A DNA stretch of 58,592 nucleotides, from contig JAJTEH010000020.1 in assembly GCA_021298355.1 (NCBI GenBank), positions 1-58,592 on the forward strand, written 5' to 3'. Source of the stretch: Flammeovirgaceae bacterium. Its GTDB lineage: Bacteria > Bacteroidota > Bacteroidia > Cytophagales > Cyclobacteriaceae. The notes beneath the pieces are model-generated. The model did no database searches. It was given only the letters and a program-made list of their open reading frames with translations, and was not told the DNA's origin. How positions within the stretch are numbered: the first letter of the stretch is position 1; each line of letters starts with the position of its first letter. Below are positions 20,401-29,852 of the stretch, piece by piece. The translations under genes were made by a program, and so were the position numbers.

Positions 20401-23400
20401 TAGGAAACTCTTCTGCTGGAGAATTTACCTATACAGGCACAATTTCCGGAAACTTACTGTATTTCAATATTCCATATTCCGATTTTGTAACAACTCAATC
20501 TTTTTTCACAATTGCCTCTACCAACGAAGGCATTGCACCCTTAACAATACCAACACCGGGCGGTATTACGGGCAATATTCGATTATGGTTACATGCAGGT
20601 GCTGGAGTAACAGGCAATACACCGGTAACCAGTTGGCAAGATCAATCCATTAATGCTTTTGTAGCCACCACCACCAACGGACCAGACTTAGTAACGACAG
20701 GTTTTAACAATAACCCTTCTTTAAGTTTTACAAGGGCTAATGCAGAATTTATGCAGATTGTTAATGGCATAACAGGAAGTAACTTATACAATAACGCCTG
20801 GGTATATGTGGTAAGTCAGCCCACACAGGTTGTGAACCAAACATTGTTTTACGAGCGTATGGCTGGTTCTAACAGAACGTTTAATGTACTAGTTCCCTGG
20901 GGCGATGCAAATACCTATTTTGATTTTGGCAATTCGGGAGGTTCCGGCAGAATAAGTGGAGCTTGGGGAGCCAATGTAAATACGCATTTCATGTGGACAT
21001 TTGGTACAAGTACCAGCACGGCCACACCTAACGGAACACGAAAATCTGTTTATAGAGACGGAGCTGCAATTTTAAGTAACAACAATACTGATAATGCATC
21101 TGGTAGTAATCAGAATTTTATAATTGGTGCAGGATTTAATTCAGGTGCTACAAATACAAATAACTTCGATGGAAGAATTGCAGAATTAATTGTGTTAGCA
21201 GACGTACCTTCTGCGCTAGACCAAGAGAGGGTTCACTCCTACTTGGCCATAAAATATGGTATCTCGAAAAATAGTGCGGATAATGCAGGAACACCTGCTA
21301 CTGATGAACGTGATTACTTTGCATCAAACGCAGCCGTACTTTGGGATTTTTCTGCTAACCTAGGTTTTAACAACCGAATTACGGGCATAGGAAGAGACGA
21401 TCTTACTTTGTTAAATCAACTACGCTCGCAAAACAAAGCCAATCAATCCATTGTAACAATCGAGAAAACTGGAAACTTCAATAATGATTTAGATTATCTG
21501 TTATGGGGAGATGATAACGGATTATTAGGGCTAACCACCACCGGAGCAAATGCCATTTTAACCTACCGCACTGCCCGCGTGTGGAGGGCAAATATTGTCA
21601 ATAACCCTGGTGAAGTATCGGTTTCTTTTGATTTAGGTGGACCGATTTTCAATAGCAATTCCAGCAACGATTATCGTTTACTTATAGGCAATAGCCCTAC
21701 CTCATTTACAACTGCCAACGTAATTAGTGGAACCATTATTGGAAACACCATTCGTTTCGATGGTGTAACTTTTAATGATGGAGATTTCTTCACGTTAGCA
21801 GTCGCCAATATGCCGGCACCGGGTGGCGTAGTTCCTAATATGCATTATTGGGTAAAAGGAGATGTAGGAACAGTAGGTGCAACTACGGTTTCAGCGTGGA
21901 ACGATCAAAGTGGAAATGGTTTTAACGTTGCACAAGCTACACTCGCCAACCAACCTACTTTACTCAATCCTCGGTTAAACTTTAATCCATCTGTTCAATT
22001 CGATGGAACTAACGATCAACTAACACTCGCAGGTGGAATTCTGGGCAATACAACGTACACAGACTTTAATGTGTTTGCAGTTTCACGCGTAAATGTTGTA
22101 AGCAACAATTCTCTGTTTTTTGAAGCAACAACAGCCAGCGGCCGCATAAATGCTCATTTACCTTGGGGAGATAACATTTTATATTGGGATGCCGGCTCAG
22201 CAAGTAGTACGCAACGCTTGCAAATAAATTGGGGTGGATCTGTAAACAATTCCTTCATCTGGAATTTATTATCCAGCACAACCAACACAGCAAGCGGGCC
22301 CGGCAACCGACAAGAAATATTCCGAAACGGGAGGAGAATTGCGAACGACAATACATTAAACACATTTCAAGGAAACAATGGCGCAAGTAATTTCTTTTTG
22401 GGCCACAATAATGGAGGCAGTTTATTTAATGGCGAGCTAAGTGAATTGGTAATGTATAGAGGTCCGTTATCGCTAAGTCAAATGCAAAGAATTCAGAGTT
22501 ATTTGGCCATTAAGTGGGGTGTAAGCCTGGATCAAACCACACCAACCAATTATGTTGCATCCGATTGGAACGGTACAACAGGTACAATTATTTGGAATGG
22601 AACAACAGCCGGTACTTTCAGAAACGACATAACAGTAATTGGTAGAGATGATCTATCTGCCCTTAACCAAAAACAAAGCCAAAGCGCAACACTAGGCAAC
22701 TTACTTGTTATAGGAAATGTAAACATTACAACAGATAACCAAACCAACAGCAATAATTTTGGAACAGATCGTTCTTTCTTAGCCTGGGCACACAACAACC
22801 TTGCAGTATCCGGAAACGGTGTAACCGACTTCGGTACAACAGTAAATGCCGAAGTAATACAAACCCGAATTGCCCGCGCATGGCGGGCAACAGAAACCGG
22901 AACCCTCGGAAATGTCAAGATAAGATTTAACCTATCTACACTACTTGGTGTTGGCGGAGTTGCCGGAGATAACGACTTAGCAAACGTTAGATTACTGATT
23001 GATGCAGATGGTGTTTTTGCTACCGGTGCTACATCCATTGCTCCTACCTCATTTAATAACACAACTGATGTGGTAGAATTTGATCATGATTTTAATGCTT
23101 CAACTGGCTTTTTCTTTACGTTGGCAAGTACGCAACTTTCCAGTACACCGCTACCGGTTGAGTTAATCTACTTCAGAGCAAATGTTAAAAATCAAATAGC
23201 TCAACTAACATGGGCAACTGCAACAGAATTGAATAACGATTACTTTGTTGTTGAACGTTCTGGCGATGCAGAAACATGGCAAAAAGTTGATGAAAAGGAC
23301 GGCCAAGGCACAAAAGTAACCGAAACAGTTTATAACCTGAACGATCCTACTAAAATTAACGGTACTGTATATTACCGACTGGCACAAGTTGATTATGACG

Positions 23401-23705
23401 GAACAATTACCTATTCGCAAGTTATTAAAGTTGAAGAAGTTCAGGAAGAATTAACAGTTTATCCAAACCCAAGCGAAAATAGGCCGGTAACTATTTTAGT
23501 TACGCCACAAGAAAAGGAAAAAGTAAATGTGGTAGTGGAAGTTGTATCTGCGCATGGAATAGTGTTAAAGAGATTTAACGCTGAAGTAAGCAAAAACCAA
23601 ACACAAAGTTTTGTACTTCAACCTCAGGAATTAGCAAGCGGTGTGTACCAGATTATACTGTACTTGCCAAACAGAAGAGTACTGCAACGACTGGTTATCG
23701 ATTAA
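14406..23705 (+). CDS. Giant T9SS cargo with seven LamG-like/DUF8202-like units
   Basis: An in-frame TTG lies eight codons upstream, but the ATG at 14406 puts the signal peptide (MEPIQNSLRVLALVLISYVS, cleaved after SFSQ) at the start, giving 3099 residues. The body is seven tandem units of about 400 residues. Each opens with (A/T)PGGV-x-x-L-x-LWLKA-x-x-GV, continues with a concanavalin A/LamG-like sandwich (NPxxQFDGxND), then a segment with YLAIKYGVTL and FNxRIxxIGRDDxSGLxQxxS, and ends with DG-x-FFTLA. A fibronectin-like segment (LPVELIYFRANVKN...) and a type A T9SS sorting tail (LTVYPNPSENRP ... LASGVYQIILY) close it. Such proteins are thought to bind glycans or mediate adhesion and gliding; no catalytic residues are visible. 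A strong terminator follows, so it is probably a single-gene transcript. Confidence 0.88.
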   Translation: MEPIQNSLRVLALVLISYVSFSQTPGGVSANLSLWLKADNGPENISALPASNGEAVITWRDRSGLGRDYIGVAGPTLVSNVLNFNPAVEILSGGFDAPVSAALTTNWSVFTVSQKLASDNNGRIFDGHTSNFLWGHWGNFTNSIFLNGNPSNFNSGIATTIGIQDLKLHAFLRESAGGTLEARSDGTSLTVFPTSNSANTIRIDINQGNNAGETSDSRIGEMIIYDRSLTPAEVIQVESYLAIKYGLTINHNYVSSAATTLWDLTANAGFNTRITAIGLDAGSGLNQLQSRSLSAGAVLTIQKPIAFSASGDFVVVGDDNGSLNPTPSQVPAGFNNRIARIWRSRVSGTPGTLSISFDLSSGIFNSGRIEDYALVIKNTDSDFSSGATQVVASSLVNNVITFDNVTLSDGDFFSLAFTINTLIASQNPVFWVRATNGVTGVADVSNWADQSGNGKNAIQNTVANQPTLLANAVNGYPAIDFTGSTDVFSITSPPTNVNSTIFTVAVPTVNTSWRTMFRGTGTDHPIIVQSGGTQLGYFDNDNGGFRASGFTWLQNETAVVAAELRTGDVNFRKNGAQGASITTIDLTGISLNFFGNFQSGGQRFGQIAETIIFNSPTPLTTNEKEIIESYLAAKYGVTLTHNYMASTGLTYWDIAANTGFNERITVIGKDDAVGLDQRRSKSEAATSVLTIEKDNVATPFSNNLDFLVVADDNGVLQATSSNLHPSRPLRVSRIWRVASTGTPGLVDLSFDLGTGIFNSGIAADYTLLINNTTPDFTTAFALTGGVLNGNVLTFSSVSLSSGSYFSLGLPQVASPGGVINNLKAWLKADAGVTGITTVSDWQDQTSNNFLATQANGAAQPTLVANRLNFNPAIQFDGLNDQLIIPGGIMGTATYSDLNVFAVTRTNTVQASSVFFETQAGGGRINAHMPWSDNNLYWDAGSTSATNRQNTNWGGSVNTGFIWSLLASTTSTALGSNQNIVRNGLLVLADGTLNTFTGNNSNMFIGSNGTNLFNGEISELLFYTGPLTAVEYNRIHSYLATKYGITLNQATPTNYTASDGSVIWDATTNVAYNNRITGIGRDDISGLDQRRSKSSGTGAIVTIEKEDISSAFTNLQFAFVSDDGASLGATTNNVVSPYPMRVTRVWRAEISGTPGNFDLTFDLGTGIFNSGVASDYALLINNTNTNFETGSTVITGGVIAGSAITFSNVSLADGAFFTLALPSQPAPGGVITGLGVWLKANQGVFADAGITPATDAGVVQRWADATSLANNATQTGNPIYNTTSNLINFNPTLYYDGASGHNLTYSTINRYSIFTMSRLEGSLNRRVFSSRIGNALTGYWNGREDVIFLDGAPNILSGSAASTNPRLYATVRSNPGAYQMFRNGLLLYSGATSNNSNWQLGIANGGAATNESSRAYVAEVIQYDRDLNADELVRVQSYMAIKYGVTLSQTTPTNYVASDGTILWNATDNANYATDIAGIGLDHGSALSQIRSQSINANSIVSIDKGGPFASNLDFIMWGSDNAFSSPTTVNRHPSYPYRFGKTWRVDVTGNPGTISITFDLGSGVYNSGVDADYALLINNTTDFATGTAVTANRTLVGNTLTFTNVTLQDGEYFTLAMPNPPAPGGVVNNLALWLKANQGVTGVANASAWSDQSGNNINVVQNNTNNQPVINTERINFNPTLQFDGANDNLSNNLGILGTRTYNDIYAFVVSRTNTVQNSFTFFENTTAGSLGFRIPWSDTNAYWEPSTAATNRLIQPWGGRINTPYLWSMAASTTATISGQRQDLIRNGFTILSDLTYTAFSGNNNAFFLGSGSGNNFFNGEVAEVVLYGGAITSTEFNRIQTYLAIKYGVTLPTTDYTSSAGTLLFGTTSTHNTYNFNVIGIGRDDVSELSQVKSRSTTETADILTIANGNFTTPLPFSNSNEFLMVGHNNRNLQADATQQTITHGGTNIDRYLSRVWSTQLTGNPTGNVIIEVDMTTVAGTNDLNAIRLVLDSDQTLGNSSAGEFTYTGTISGNLLYFNIPYSDFVTTQSFFTIASTNEGIAPLTIPTPGGITGNIRLWLHAGAGVTGNTPVTSWQDQSINAFVATTTNGPDLVTTGFNNNPSLSFTRANAEFMQIVNGITGSNLYNNAWVYVVSQPTQVVNQTLFYERMAGSNRTFNVLVPWGDANTYFDFGNSGGSGRISGAWGANVNTHFMWTFGTSTSTATPNGTRKSVYRDGAAILSNNNTDNASGSNQNFIIGAGFNSGATNTNNFDGRIAELIVLADVPSALDQERVHSYLAIKYGISKNSADNAGTPATDERDYFASNAAVLWDFSANLGFNNRITGIGRDDLTLLNQLRSQNKANQSIVTIEKTGNFNNDLDYLLWGDDNGLLGLTTTGANAILTYRTARVWRANIVNNPGEVSVSFDLGGPIFNSNSSNDYRLLIGNSPTSFTTANVISGTIIGNTIRFDGVTFNDGDFFTLAVANMPAPGGVVPNMHYWVKGDVGTVGATTVSAWNDQSGNGFNVAQATLANQPTLLNPRLNFNPSVQFDGTNDQLTLAGGILGNTTYTDFNVFAVSRVNVVSNNSLFFEATTASGRINAHLPWGDNILYWDAGSASSTQRLQINWGGSVNNSFIWNLLSSTTNTASGPGNRQEIFRNGRRIANDNTLNTFQGNNGASNFFLGHNNGGSLFNGELSELVMYRGPLSLSQMQRIQSYLAIKWGVSLDQTTPTNYVASDWNGTTGTIIWNGTTAGTFRNDITVIGRDDLSALNQKQSQSATLGNLLVIGNVNITTDNQTNSNNFGTDRSFLAWAHNNLAVSGNGVTDFGTTVNAEVIQTRIARAWRATETGTLGNVKIRFNLSTLLGVGGVAGDNDLANVRLLIDADGVFATGATSIAPTSFNNTTDVVEFDHDFNASTGFFFTLASTQLSSTPLPVELIYFRANVKNQIAQLTWATATELNNDYFVVERSGDAETWQKVDEKDGQGTKVTETVYNLNDPTKINGTVYYRLAQVDYDGTITYSQVIKVEEVQEELTVYPNPSENRPVTILVTPQEKEKVNVVVEVVSAHGIVLKRFNAEVSKNQTQSFVLQPQELASGVYQIILYLPNRRVLQRLVID
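14478..23135 (+). repeat. Seven tandem ~1.2-kb coding repeat units
   Basis: Unit starts, judged from the PGGV-LWLKA or equivalent motif, fall near 14478, 15668, 16847, 18076, 19267, 20555 and 21817. The protein motifs are kept while the DNA has diverged, so the duplications look old. The second unit has lost the PGGV opening and starts with NPVFWVRATNGVTG. The fourth has an insertion after the LWLKA motif. Confidence 0.75.
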
Positions 23706-23738
23706 CCTTACCCTAAAACATTTATCATTACAGGCAAA

Positions 23739-23774
23739 GACTGTTTTTCTCGTGAGAAACAGTCTTTTTTTTTG
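23739..23774 (+). terminator. Rho-independent terminator of the giant protein gene
   Basis: Arms GACTGTTTTTCTC and GAGAAACAGTC pair with a two-base bulge around a GT loop and are followed by nine T. It lies about 35 bases past the stop codon. Confidence 0.85.
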
Positions 23775-23844
23775 TAACAAAACCAATTAAACATCGTCTC
23801 ATTGTTTTTAATCAACCATTAGTTTTAGTTAGAATCATATCAAA

Positions 23845-24522
23845 ATGAATAACAAGAAATTAGCACGCATTACAGGATTAATTTATTTACTTGTTGTAAT
23901 TACAGGAGTTCTTAGTTTAGCCTACATACCATCACAATTAATCGACTGGAAAAACGGAAACATAACTTTATCAAATCTTATAAAACACGAAAGCTTATTT
24001 CGAATAGGTATTGCCTTGCATGTTATTTGTTATTTAGCCTTTACCGCTTTAGGTTTAGCCTTTTATCGTTTGCTTCATTCTGTTAACCAAGGCTTTGCCC
24101 GAGTAATGCTGATTTTAGTTTTACTTTCAATACCTATCTCATTTATAAACTTACAACACAAGTACGAAGTGCTAAACATACTTAAAGTTGCGAAAGTTAA
24201 ATTGGATGCTAATCATGCAACACAAGCTTTACAAAATCTCCATTCTTATAACGATGGTATATTGATAGTTTCTGTTTTTTGGGGTTTATGGTTATTTCCT
24301 TTGGGATATCTATTATATCACTCTCATCAATTTCCGAAAGTGTTAAGTATTTTATTGATGTTAGGCTGCCTTACCTATTTGATTAATTTCTTTGGAAATA
24401 CACTAATTGAAGATTATAAAAGCTTAGGATTTCCTTCTTACCTATCAATGGTTTCTGGTATTGCCGAAATAGGAACATGTATTTGGTTAATCATTTTTGG
24501 ATTTAAACAAAAGCAAGATTAA
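23845..24522 (+). CDS. DUF4386-like integral membrane protein
   Basis: The 225-residue protein has about six membrane helices (near residues 8-28, 52-75, 85-105, 135-158, 165-185 and 196-218). The opening MNNKKLARITGLIYLLVVIT is typical of the DUF4386 family (start basic, then an ARxAGxxYL-like first helix). Function in this family is unknown. The next gene follows after 33 bases on the same strand and is also a small membrane protein, so the two may share a transcript. Confidence 0.7.
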   Translation: MNNKKLARITGLIYLLVVITGVLSLAYIPSQLIDWKNGNITLSNLIKHESLFRIGIALHVICYLAFTALGLAFYRLLHSVNQGFARVMLILVLLSIPISFINLQHKYEVLNILKVAKVKLDANHATQALQNLHSYNDGILIVSVFWGLWLFPLGYLLYHSHQFPKVLSILLMLGCLTYLINFFGNTLIEDYKSLGFPSYLSMVSGIAEIGTCIWLIIFGFKQKQD

Positions 24523-24555
24523 CTTACACTACGTATTTGCTAACTCGTTTTGCAC

Positions 24556-24975
24556 ATGGGAGAAAAACTCAAGGATTATAAAATTAATGTTAAGGTAAGA
24601 CTAGCTGCCTTATGGACTTCACTTATGTTTTGCTACATCTATGGAGATTACTTTGAGCTATATGTTCCGGGTAAAACACAAGGAATTATTGCAGGAAGCA
24701 GCATGTTAGATACTCCCTTTAAACTTCTTACTGCATCCATGGTTTTGATGATTCCATCCTTAATGATTTTTGCTTCTGTTTTGTTAAAACCAAGTATCAA
24801 TAAATGGTTAAACATTATAGTAGGCTCTCTAATGGGTTTGATAACATTATTAGTAGGATTGGTTTCTTTTTCCGAATGGAGAATCTTTTATGTTATTTAT
24901 GCATTTGTTGAAACCATAATCGCTATTTTTATTGTGTATCAGGCCTGGCATTGGCGCAAAACAACTCGCGGCTGA
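24556..24975 (+). CDS. Small four-helix membrane protein, DUF6326-like
   Basis: I chose the ATG at 24556 over an in-frame TTG two codons upstream, giving 139 residues. The motif VRLAALWTSLMFCYIYGDYF in the first helix, followed by YVPGKTQGI, fits the DUF6326 family as I remember it. Four membrane helices are visible (near 17-37, 55-78, 87-107, 112-132). Its stop codon directly abuts the stop codon of the convergent oxyR gene, with no spacer, so the two transcripts must overlap or end inside each other's gene. Confidence 0.65.
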   Translation: MGEKLKDYKINVKVRLAALWTSLMFCYIYGDYFELYVPGKTQGIIAGSSMLDTPFKLLTASMVLMIPSLMIFASVLLKPSINKWLNIIVGSLMGLITLLVGLVSFSEWRIFYVIYAFVETIIAIFIVYQAWHWRKTTRG

Positions 24976-25914
24976 TTACTTTACGTGTATATCCACCACC
25001 TTCTTTCCTTGTAATTTTTGCATTGTTTTAGGAATGATACTCATTATTTCTGCTTTCAAAGTTTGAATTAACTTTGTTTTAATATGGTCTCTGTGTGTTA
25101 CTAAACTTACCTCGCGTGCCGGGCTAGGTTCTTTTAAACGTTTTACCAACTTCAATTGCGACTTATTAAACTCCATTACTGCTAACTCCGGTAAAATAGT
25201 AATACCATCACTCCTATCTACCATTCTTTTTAAAGTTTCGATGTTGCCTGTTTCATATTTAAATTGAAAATCAGATCGTTTTCTTAATTCGCATAAATTC
25301 AAGATCTGCGAGCGAAAACAATGCCCTTCTTCTAACAACCAAAGCTGATCGGGATCAATCTCATCTGCTAACACATATTTTTTATCATACAGAGCATTCT
25401 TCTTCGATACGTATAAAAACAATTCTTCATAAAATAAAACATCTTCTTTAATGGAACTATCTTTTAATGGCGTAACAACCAATCCGCAATCCAATCTGTT
25501 ATTCTTTAAATCTTGAATAATTTCTTCCGTAATGCTTTCTTTAATAATTAAATTCAAATCCGGATAACGCTCTCTCATTTTTTTGAATAAGGGTGGCAAT
25601 AAATAAGGAGCTAACGTTGGTATGATTCCAATTTTAATTTCACCTGTCAGTTTATCTTTTTCATTGCTGATGATTTGCTGAATCAAACTGGCTTCGTGCA
25701 AAACCTTTCTGGCTTGTGCCAGCACCCGCTCTCCTACTTCAGTAGGAATAACGGGCTGTTTAGTTCGATCAAAAATTTTCAAACCTAACTCATCTTCTAA
25801 CTTTTGTATTTGCATACTTAAAGTGGGTTGCGTAACAAAACATTTTTCTGATGCCGTAGAAAAATGCCTGTATCGATCTAAAGCCACGATGTATTCTAGT
25901 TGTACTAAAGTCAT
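24976..25914 (-). CDS. oxyR: OxyR, LysR-type hydrogen-peroxide regulator
   Basis: The 312-residue protein has an N-terminal LysR helix-turn-helix (residues 1-60; HFSTASEKCFVTQPTLSMQI) and a C-terminal effector domain. It keeps the two redox cysteines at Cys199 and Cys208 in GHCFRSQILNLC, the same numbering and spacing as the disulfide-forming pair of E. coli OxyR. OxyR senses peroxide by forming that disulfide and activates antioxidant genes. It is divergent from katG, with 103 bases between the start codons, a classic arrangement for peroxide control of catalase. A 15-base OxyR-half-site-like palindrome overlaps its own start codon, which suggests autoregulation. Confidence 0.92.
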   Translation of the reverse strand: MTLVQLEYIVALDRYRHFSTASEKCFVTQPTLSMQIQKLEDELGLKIFDRTKQPVIPTEVGERVLAQARKVLHEASLIQQIISNEKDKLTGEIKIGIIPTLAPYLLPPLFKKMRERYPDLNLIIKESITEEIIQDLKNNRLDCGLVVTPLKDSSIKEDVLFYEELFLYVSKKNALYDKKYVLADEIDPDQLWLLEEGHCFRSQILNLCELRKRSDFQFKYETGNIETLKRMVDRSDGITILPELAVMEFNKSQLKLVKRLKEPSPAREVSLVTHRDHIKTKLIQTLKAEIMSIIPKTMQKLQGKKVVDIHVK

Positions 25915-25927
25915 AGATAAAACCTAT
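25913..25927. promoter_or_regulatory. OxyR-box-like half site in the oxyR/katG intergenic region
   Basis: ATAGATAAAACCTAT matches every fixed position of one half of the E. coli OxyR consensus ATAGntnnnanCTAT. It overlaps the oxyR ATG. A second half at the expected seven-base spacing is poor (on the katG side), but a partial match ending in CTAT occurs at 25970-25984, and CTATC/GATAG arms lie at 25981-26014. Transfer of the E. coli consensus to this phylum is an assumption. Confidence 0.5.
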
Positions 25928-25996
25928 ATAAACATAAAAATAATCAATTTGATTTATTACTGAATGCGTTGTAATCTTACCTATCAAAAATTGTAA

Positions 25997-28258
<2,262 letters not shown>

Positions 28259-28283
28259 TGCTTGAATTAGTGAAGAACAAAAA

Positions 28284-28315
28284 GACTGCTTTATCCGGCA
28301 GTCTTTTTTGTTTTT
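28284..28315 (+). terminator. Terminator of katG
   Basis: Arms GACTGC and GCAGTC around TTTATCCG, followed by a T-rich run (TTTTTTGTTTTT), start about 25 bases after the katG stop codon. Confidence 0.8.
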
Positions 28316-28323
28316 ACACAAGA

Positions 28324-28351
28324 TTGATGGAAGATTGCTTTTGTAATTTTG
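28324..28351 (+). promoter_or_regulatory. Candidate promoter of the DUF2911 gene
   Basis: TAATTTTG (28344-28351) is a full TAnnTTTG match, with a TTG 17 bases upstream. Spacing is a little short of the usual 19-20. It predicts a short leader to the ATG at 28370. Confidence 0.45.
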
Positions 28352-28369
28352 ATTCACTAACTATGAAAT

Positions 28370-28912
28370 ATGCGTTTATCTATCCTATTTTTCTTTTTAT
28401 CTGTTATAAGCAATAATGTTTACAGCCAACATGAACATACAAAACAAACAGCAGACTCAACCAAGAAAAGCATTCCTGCTGAAGTACACGCGCAAATCGG
28501 TAAAGCGCATGTAATGGTGCACTACTACTCTCCTGCTGTTCGCAACAGAACCATCTGGGGTGGCTTAGTTACGTATGGCGAAGTTTGGGTGACAGGTGCG
28601 CACAGGGCTACTTATATTGAAACGGATAGAGCTTTACTATTTGGCAATACAGTTTTAGAGCCGGGTAAATATGCTTTGTTTACTATTCCAGGTAAAAAGA
28701 GCTGGCAGTTTATCATCAACAAAAAGTGGGATCAACATTTAGCAGATGAGTATGATGCGAAGGATGATGTTTTACGCTTAACCATTAAGCCCAAGAGAGA
28801 CAAACACAGCGAGCGATTAACGTATGCAATAAGTGAGGTAAACGAACAAAAAGGAATACTCACTATGAACTGGGAAAAACTAAAAATCGAAATTCCTTTT
28901 GCCATTCAATAA
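28370..28912 (+). CDS. DUF2911 exported protein
   Basis: The 180-residue protein has a signal peptide (MRLSILFFFLSVISNNVYSQ) and one DUF2911 domain: VHYYSPAVRNRTIWGGLVTY, then WVTGAHRATYIETD and LEPGKYALFTIPG. DUF2911 proteins are common in Bacteroidota and are exported, but have no settled function. An ATG seven bases upstream (28363) is in another frame and soon meets a stop, so 28370 is the start. The convergent S24-type repressor ends two bases after its stop codon. Confidence 0.8.
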   Translation: MRLSILFFFLSVISNNVYSQHEHTKQTADSTKKSIPAEVHAQIGKAHVMVHYYSPAVRNRTIWGGLVTYGEVWVTGAHRATYIETDRALLFGNTVLEPGKYALFTIPGKKSWQFIINKKWDQHLADEYDAKDDVLRLTIKPKRDKHSERLTYAISEVNEQKGILTMNWEKLKIEIPFAIQ

Positions 28913-28914
28913 TC

Positions 28915-29691
28915 TTAATTACTTCTCCCCTTTTTACTGGCCGCTAACAACTCTATAAATTGCTCGGCCATGCTGTCGAATACATGGGTTTGAGGTAAGT
29001 CTTGCTCTTCTTCGAACAACGTTACGCGACCGGCATACGCCCAGATTTCTAACACTTCTTGTATATCGATTACATAGGGTGAATAAGTTCTGTTATCTGA
29101 AATCAGCAACAATTTATCTTTTATCAATTGAGGAAAAACACGCTTATAAACAATGCCTTCGCTGCGCGTTATGATGAGATAAGTTTTACCACTTACGATC
29201 TTAGCAAGATTATCGATGTATTTACCAATAATAATATCGCCTGATTTAACCGGAAGCATAGAATCGCCTTTGATTTCGAATGCGCGGTATGTGGCTGACT
29301 TGGGTAGTAAAGGAATGTGCATTTTAGGTAACTCCCTAATATACTCCGGATCGTTAAAACCTGCCAGATAACCGGCCGATGCTTTTTGTGGAACAAGCTC
29401 TACGTTCTCCCTGCCTTTTCCATCAACGGTGATGGCTAAAATCTCTTTTCCGCGAACAAGCTTTTCCTTTTTCGATCTTGAACCTTTACTTAAATCTATT
29501 TTGATTAAAGTGGTGATATCTACTCTAAAAACCTCTGCCAACTTAATAACAACCGGCAGCGGTGGTGTGGCGCGGTTTTCTTCATACGAACCAATAACAG
29601 GTTGTTTTACATCTACCTTGGCAGCCAACTCTTTTTGAGTTAAACCACTCTCCTCTCTTAAATACCTGATGTTTGTATTGATGATTTCCAT
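28915..29691 (-). CDS. XRE-family repressor with S24 (LexA/CI-type) peptidase domain
   Basis: The 258-residue protein has an N-terminal XRE helix-turn-helix (residues 5-62; SGLTQKELAAKVDVKQPVIG) and a C-terminal S24 peptidase fold with Ser144 (KGDSMLPV) and Lys183 (IVYKRV) as the expected catalytic dyad. Two Ala-Gly bonds in the linker (106-107 and 110-111, in KASAGYLAG) are candidate self-cleavage sites, as in LexA and phage CI. This form is common on Bacteroidota chromosomes and may respond to DNA damage; no phage genes lie nearby. A TATATTTG element and two operator-like repeats lie directly upstream, which suggests autoregulation. The target genes are unknown. Confidence 0.85.
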   Translation of the reverse strand: MEIINTNIRYLREESGLTQKELAAKVDVKQPVIGSYEENRATPPLPVVIKLAEVFRVDITTLIKIDLSKGSRSKKEKLVRGKEILAITVDGKGRENVELVPQKASAGYLAGFNDPEYIRELPKMHIPLLPKSATYRAFEIKGDSMLPVKSGDIIIGKYIDNLAKIVSGKTYLIITRSEGIVYKRVFPQLIKDKLLLISDNRTYSPYVIDIQEVLEIWAYAGRVTLFEEEQDLPQTHVFDSMAEQFIELLAASKKGRSN

Positions 29692-29695
29692 ACAA

Positions 29696-29703
29696 CAAAT
29701 ATA
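29696..29703 (-). promoter_or_regulatory. -7 element of the S24 repressor gene
   Basis: The minus strand reads TATATTTG four bases before the ATG, a full TAnnTTTG match. At the usual -7 position the transcript would begin at or within a few bases of the start codon, so it may be leaderless. No good TTG is seen at the -33 distance. Confidence 0.45.
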
Positions 29704-29706
29704 AGC

Positions 29707-29754
29707 CTAAATTAAATAGTTTAAGGTTATCCAAATACTAATTTATTTAGTTTA
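29707..29754. promoter_or_regulatory. Two operator-like direct repeats upstream of the S24 repressor
   Basis: CTAAATTAAATAGTTTA (29707-29723) and CTAATTTATTTAGTTTA (29738-29754) agree at 14 of 17 positions and start 31 bases apart, about three helical turns. Each is partly self-complementary (TAAA ... TTTA). They sit just upstream of the repressor's -7 element, where an autoregulatory operator would be expected. The AT-rich background makes chance similarity possible. Confidence 0.45.
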
Positions 29755-29852
29755 ATACGGTTATCAGATATTGGTTCGAAAAAATTTATCTAAAAGTTCG
29801 ATGTACTATTTTATCATAACTCATTTATTCTAAACCTCGATTTAGAATTTAT

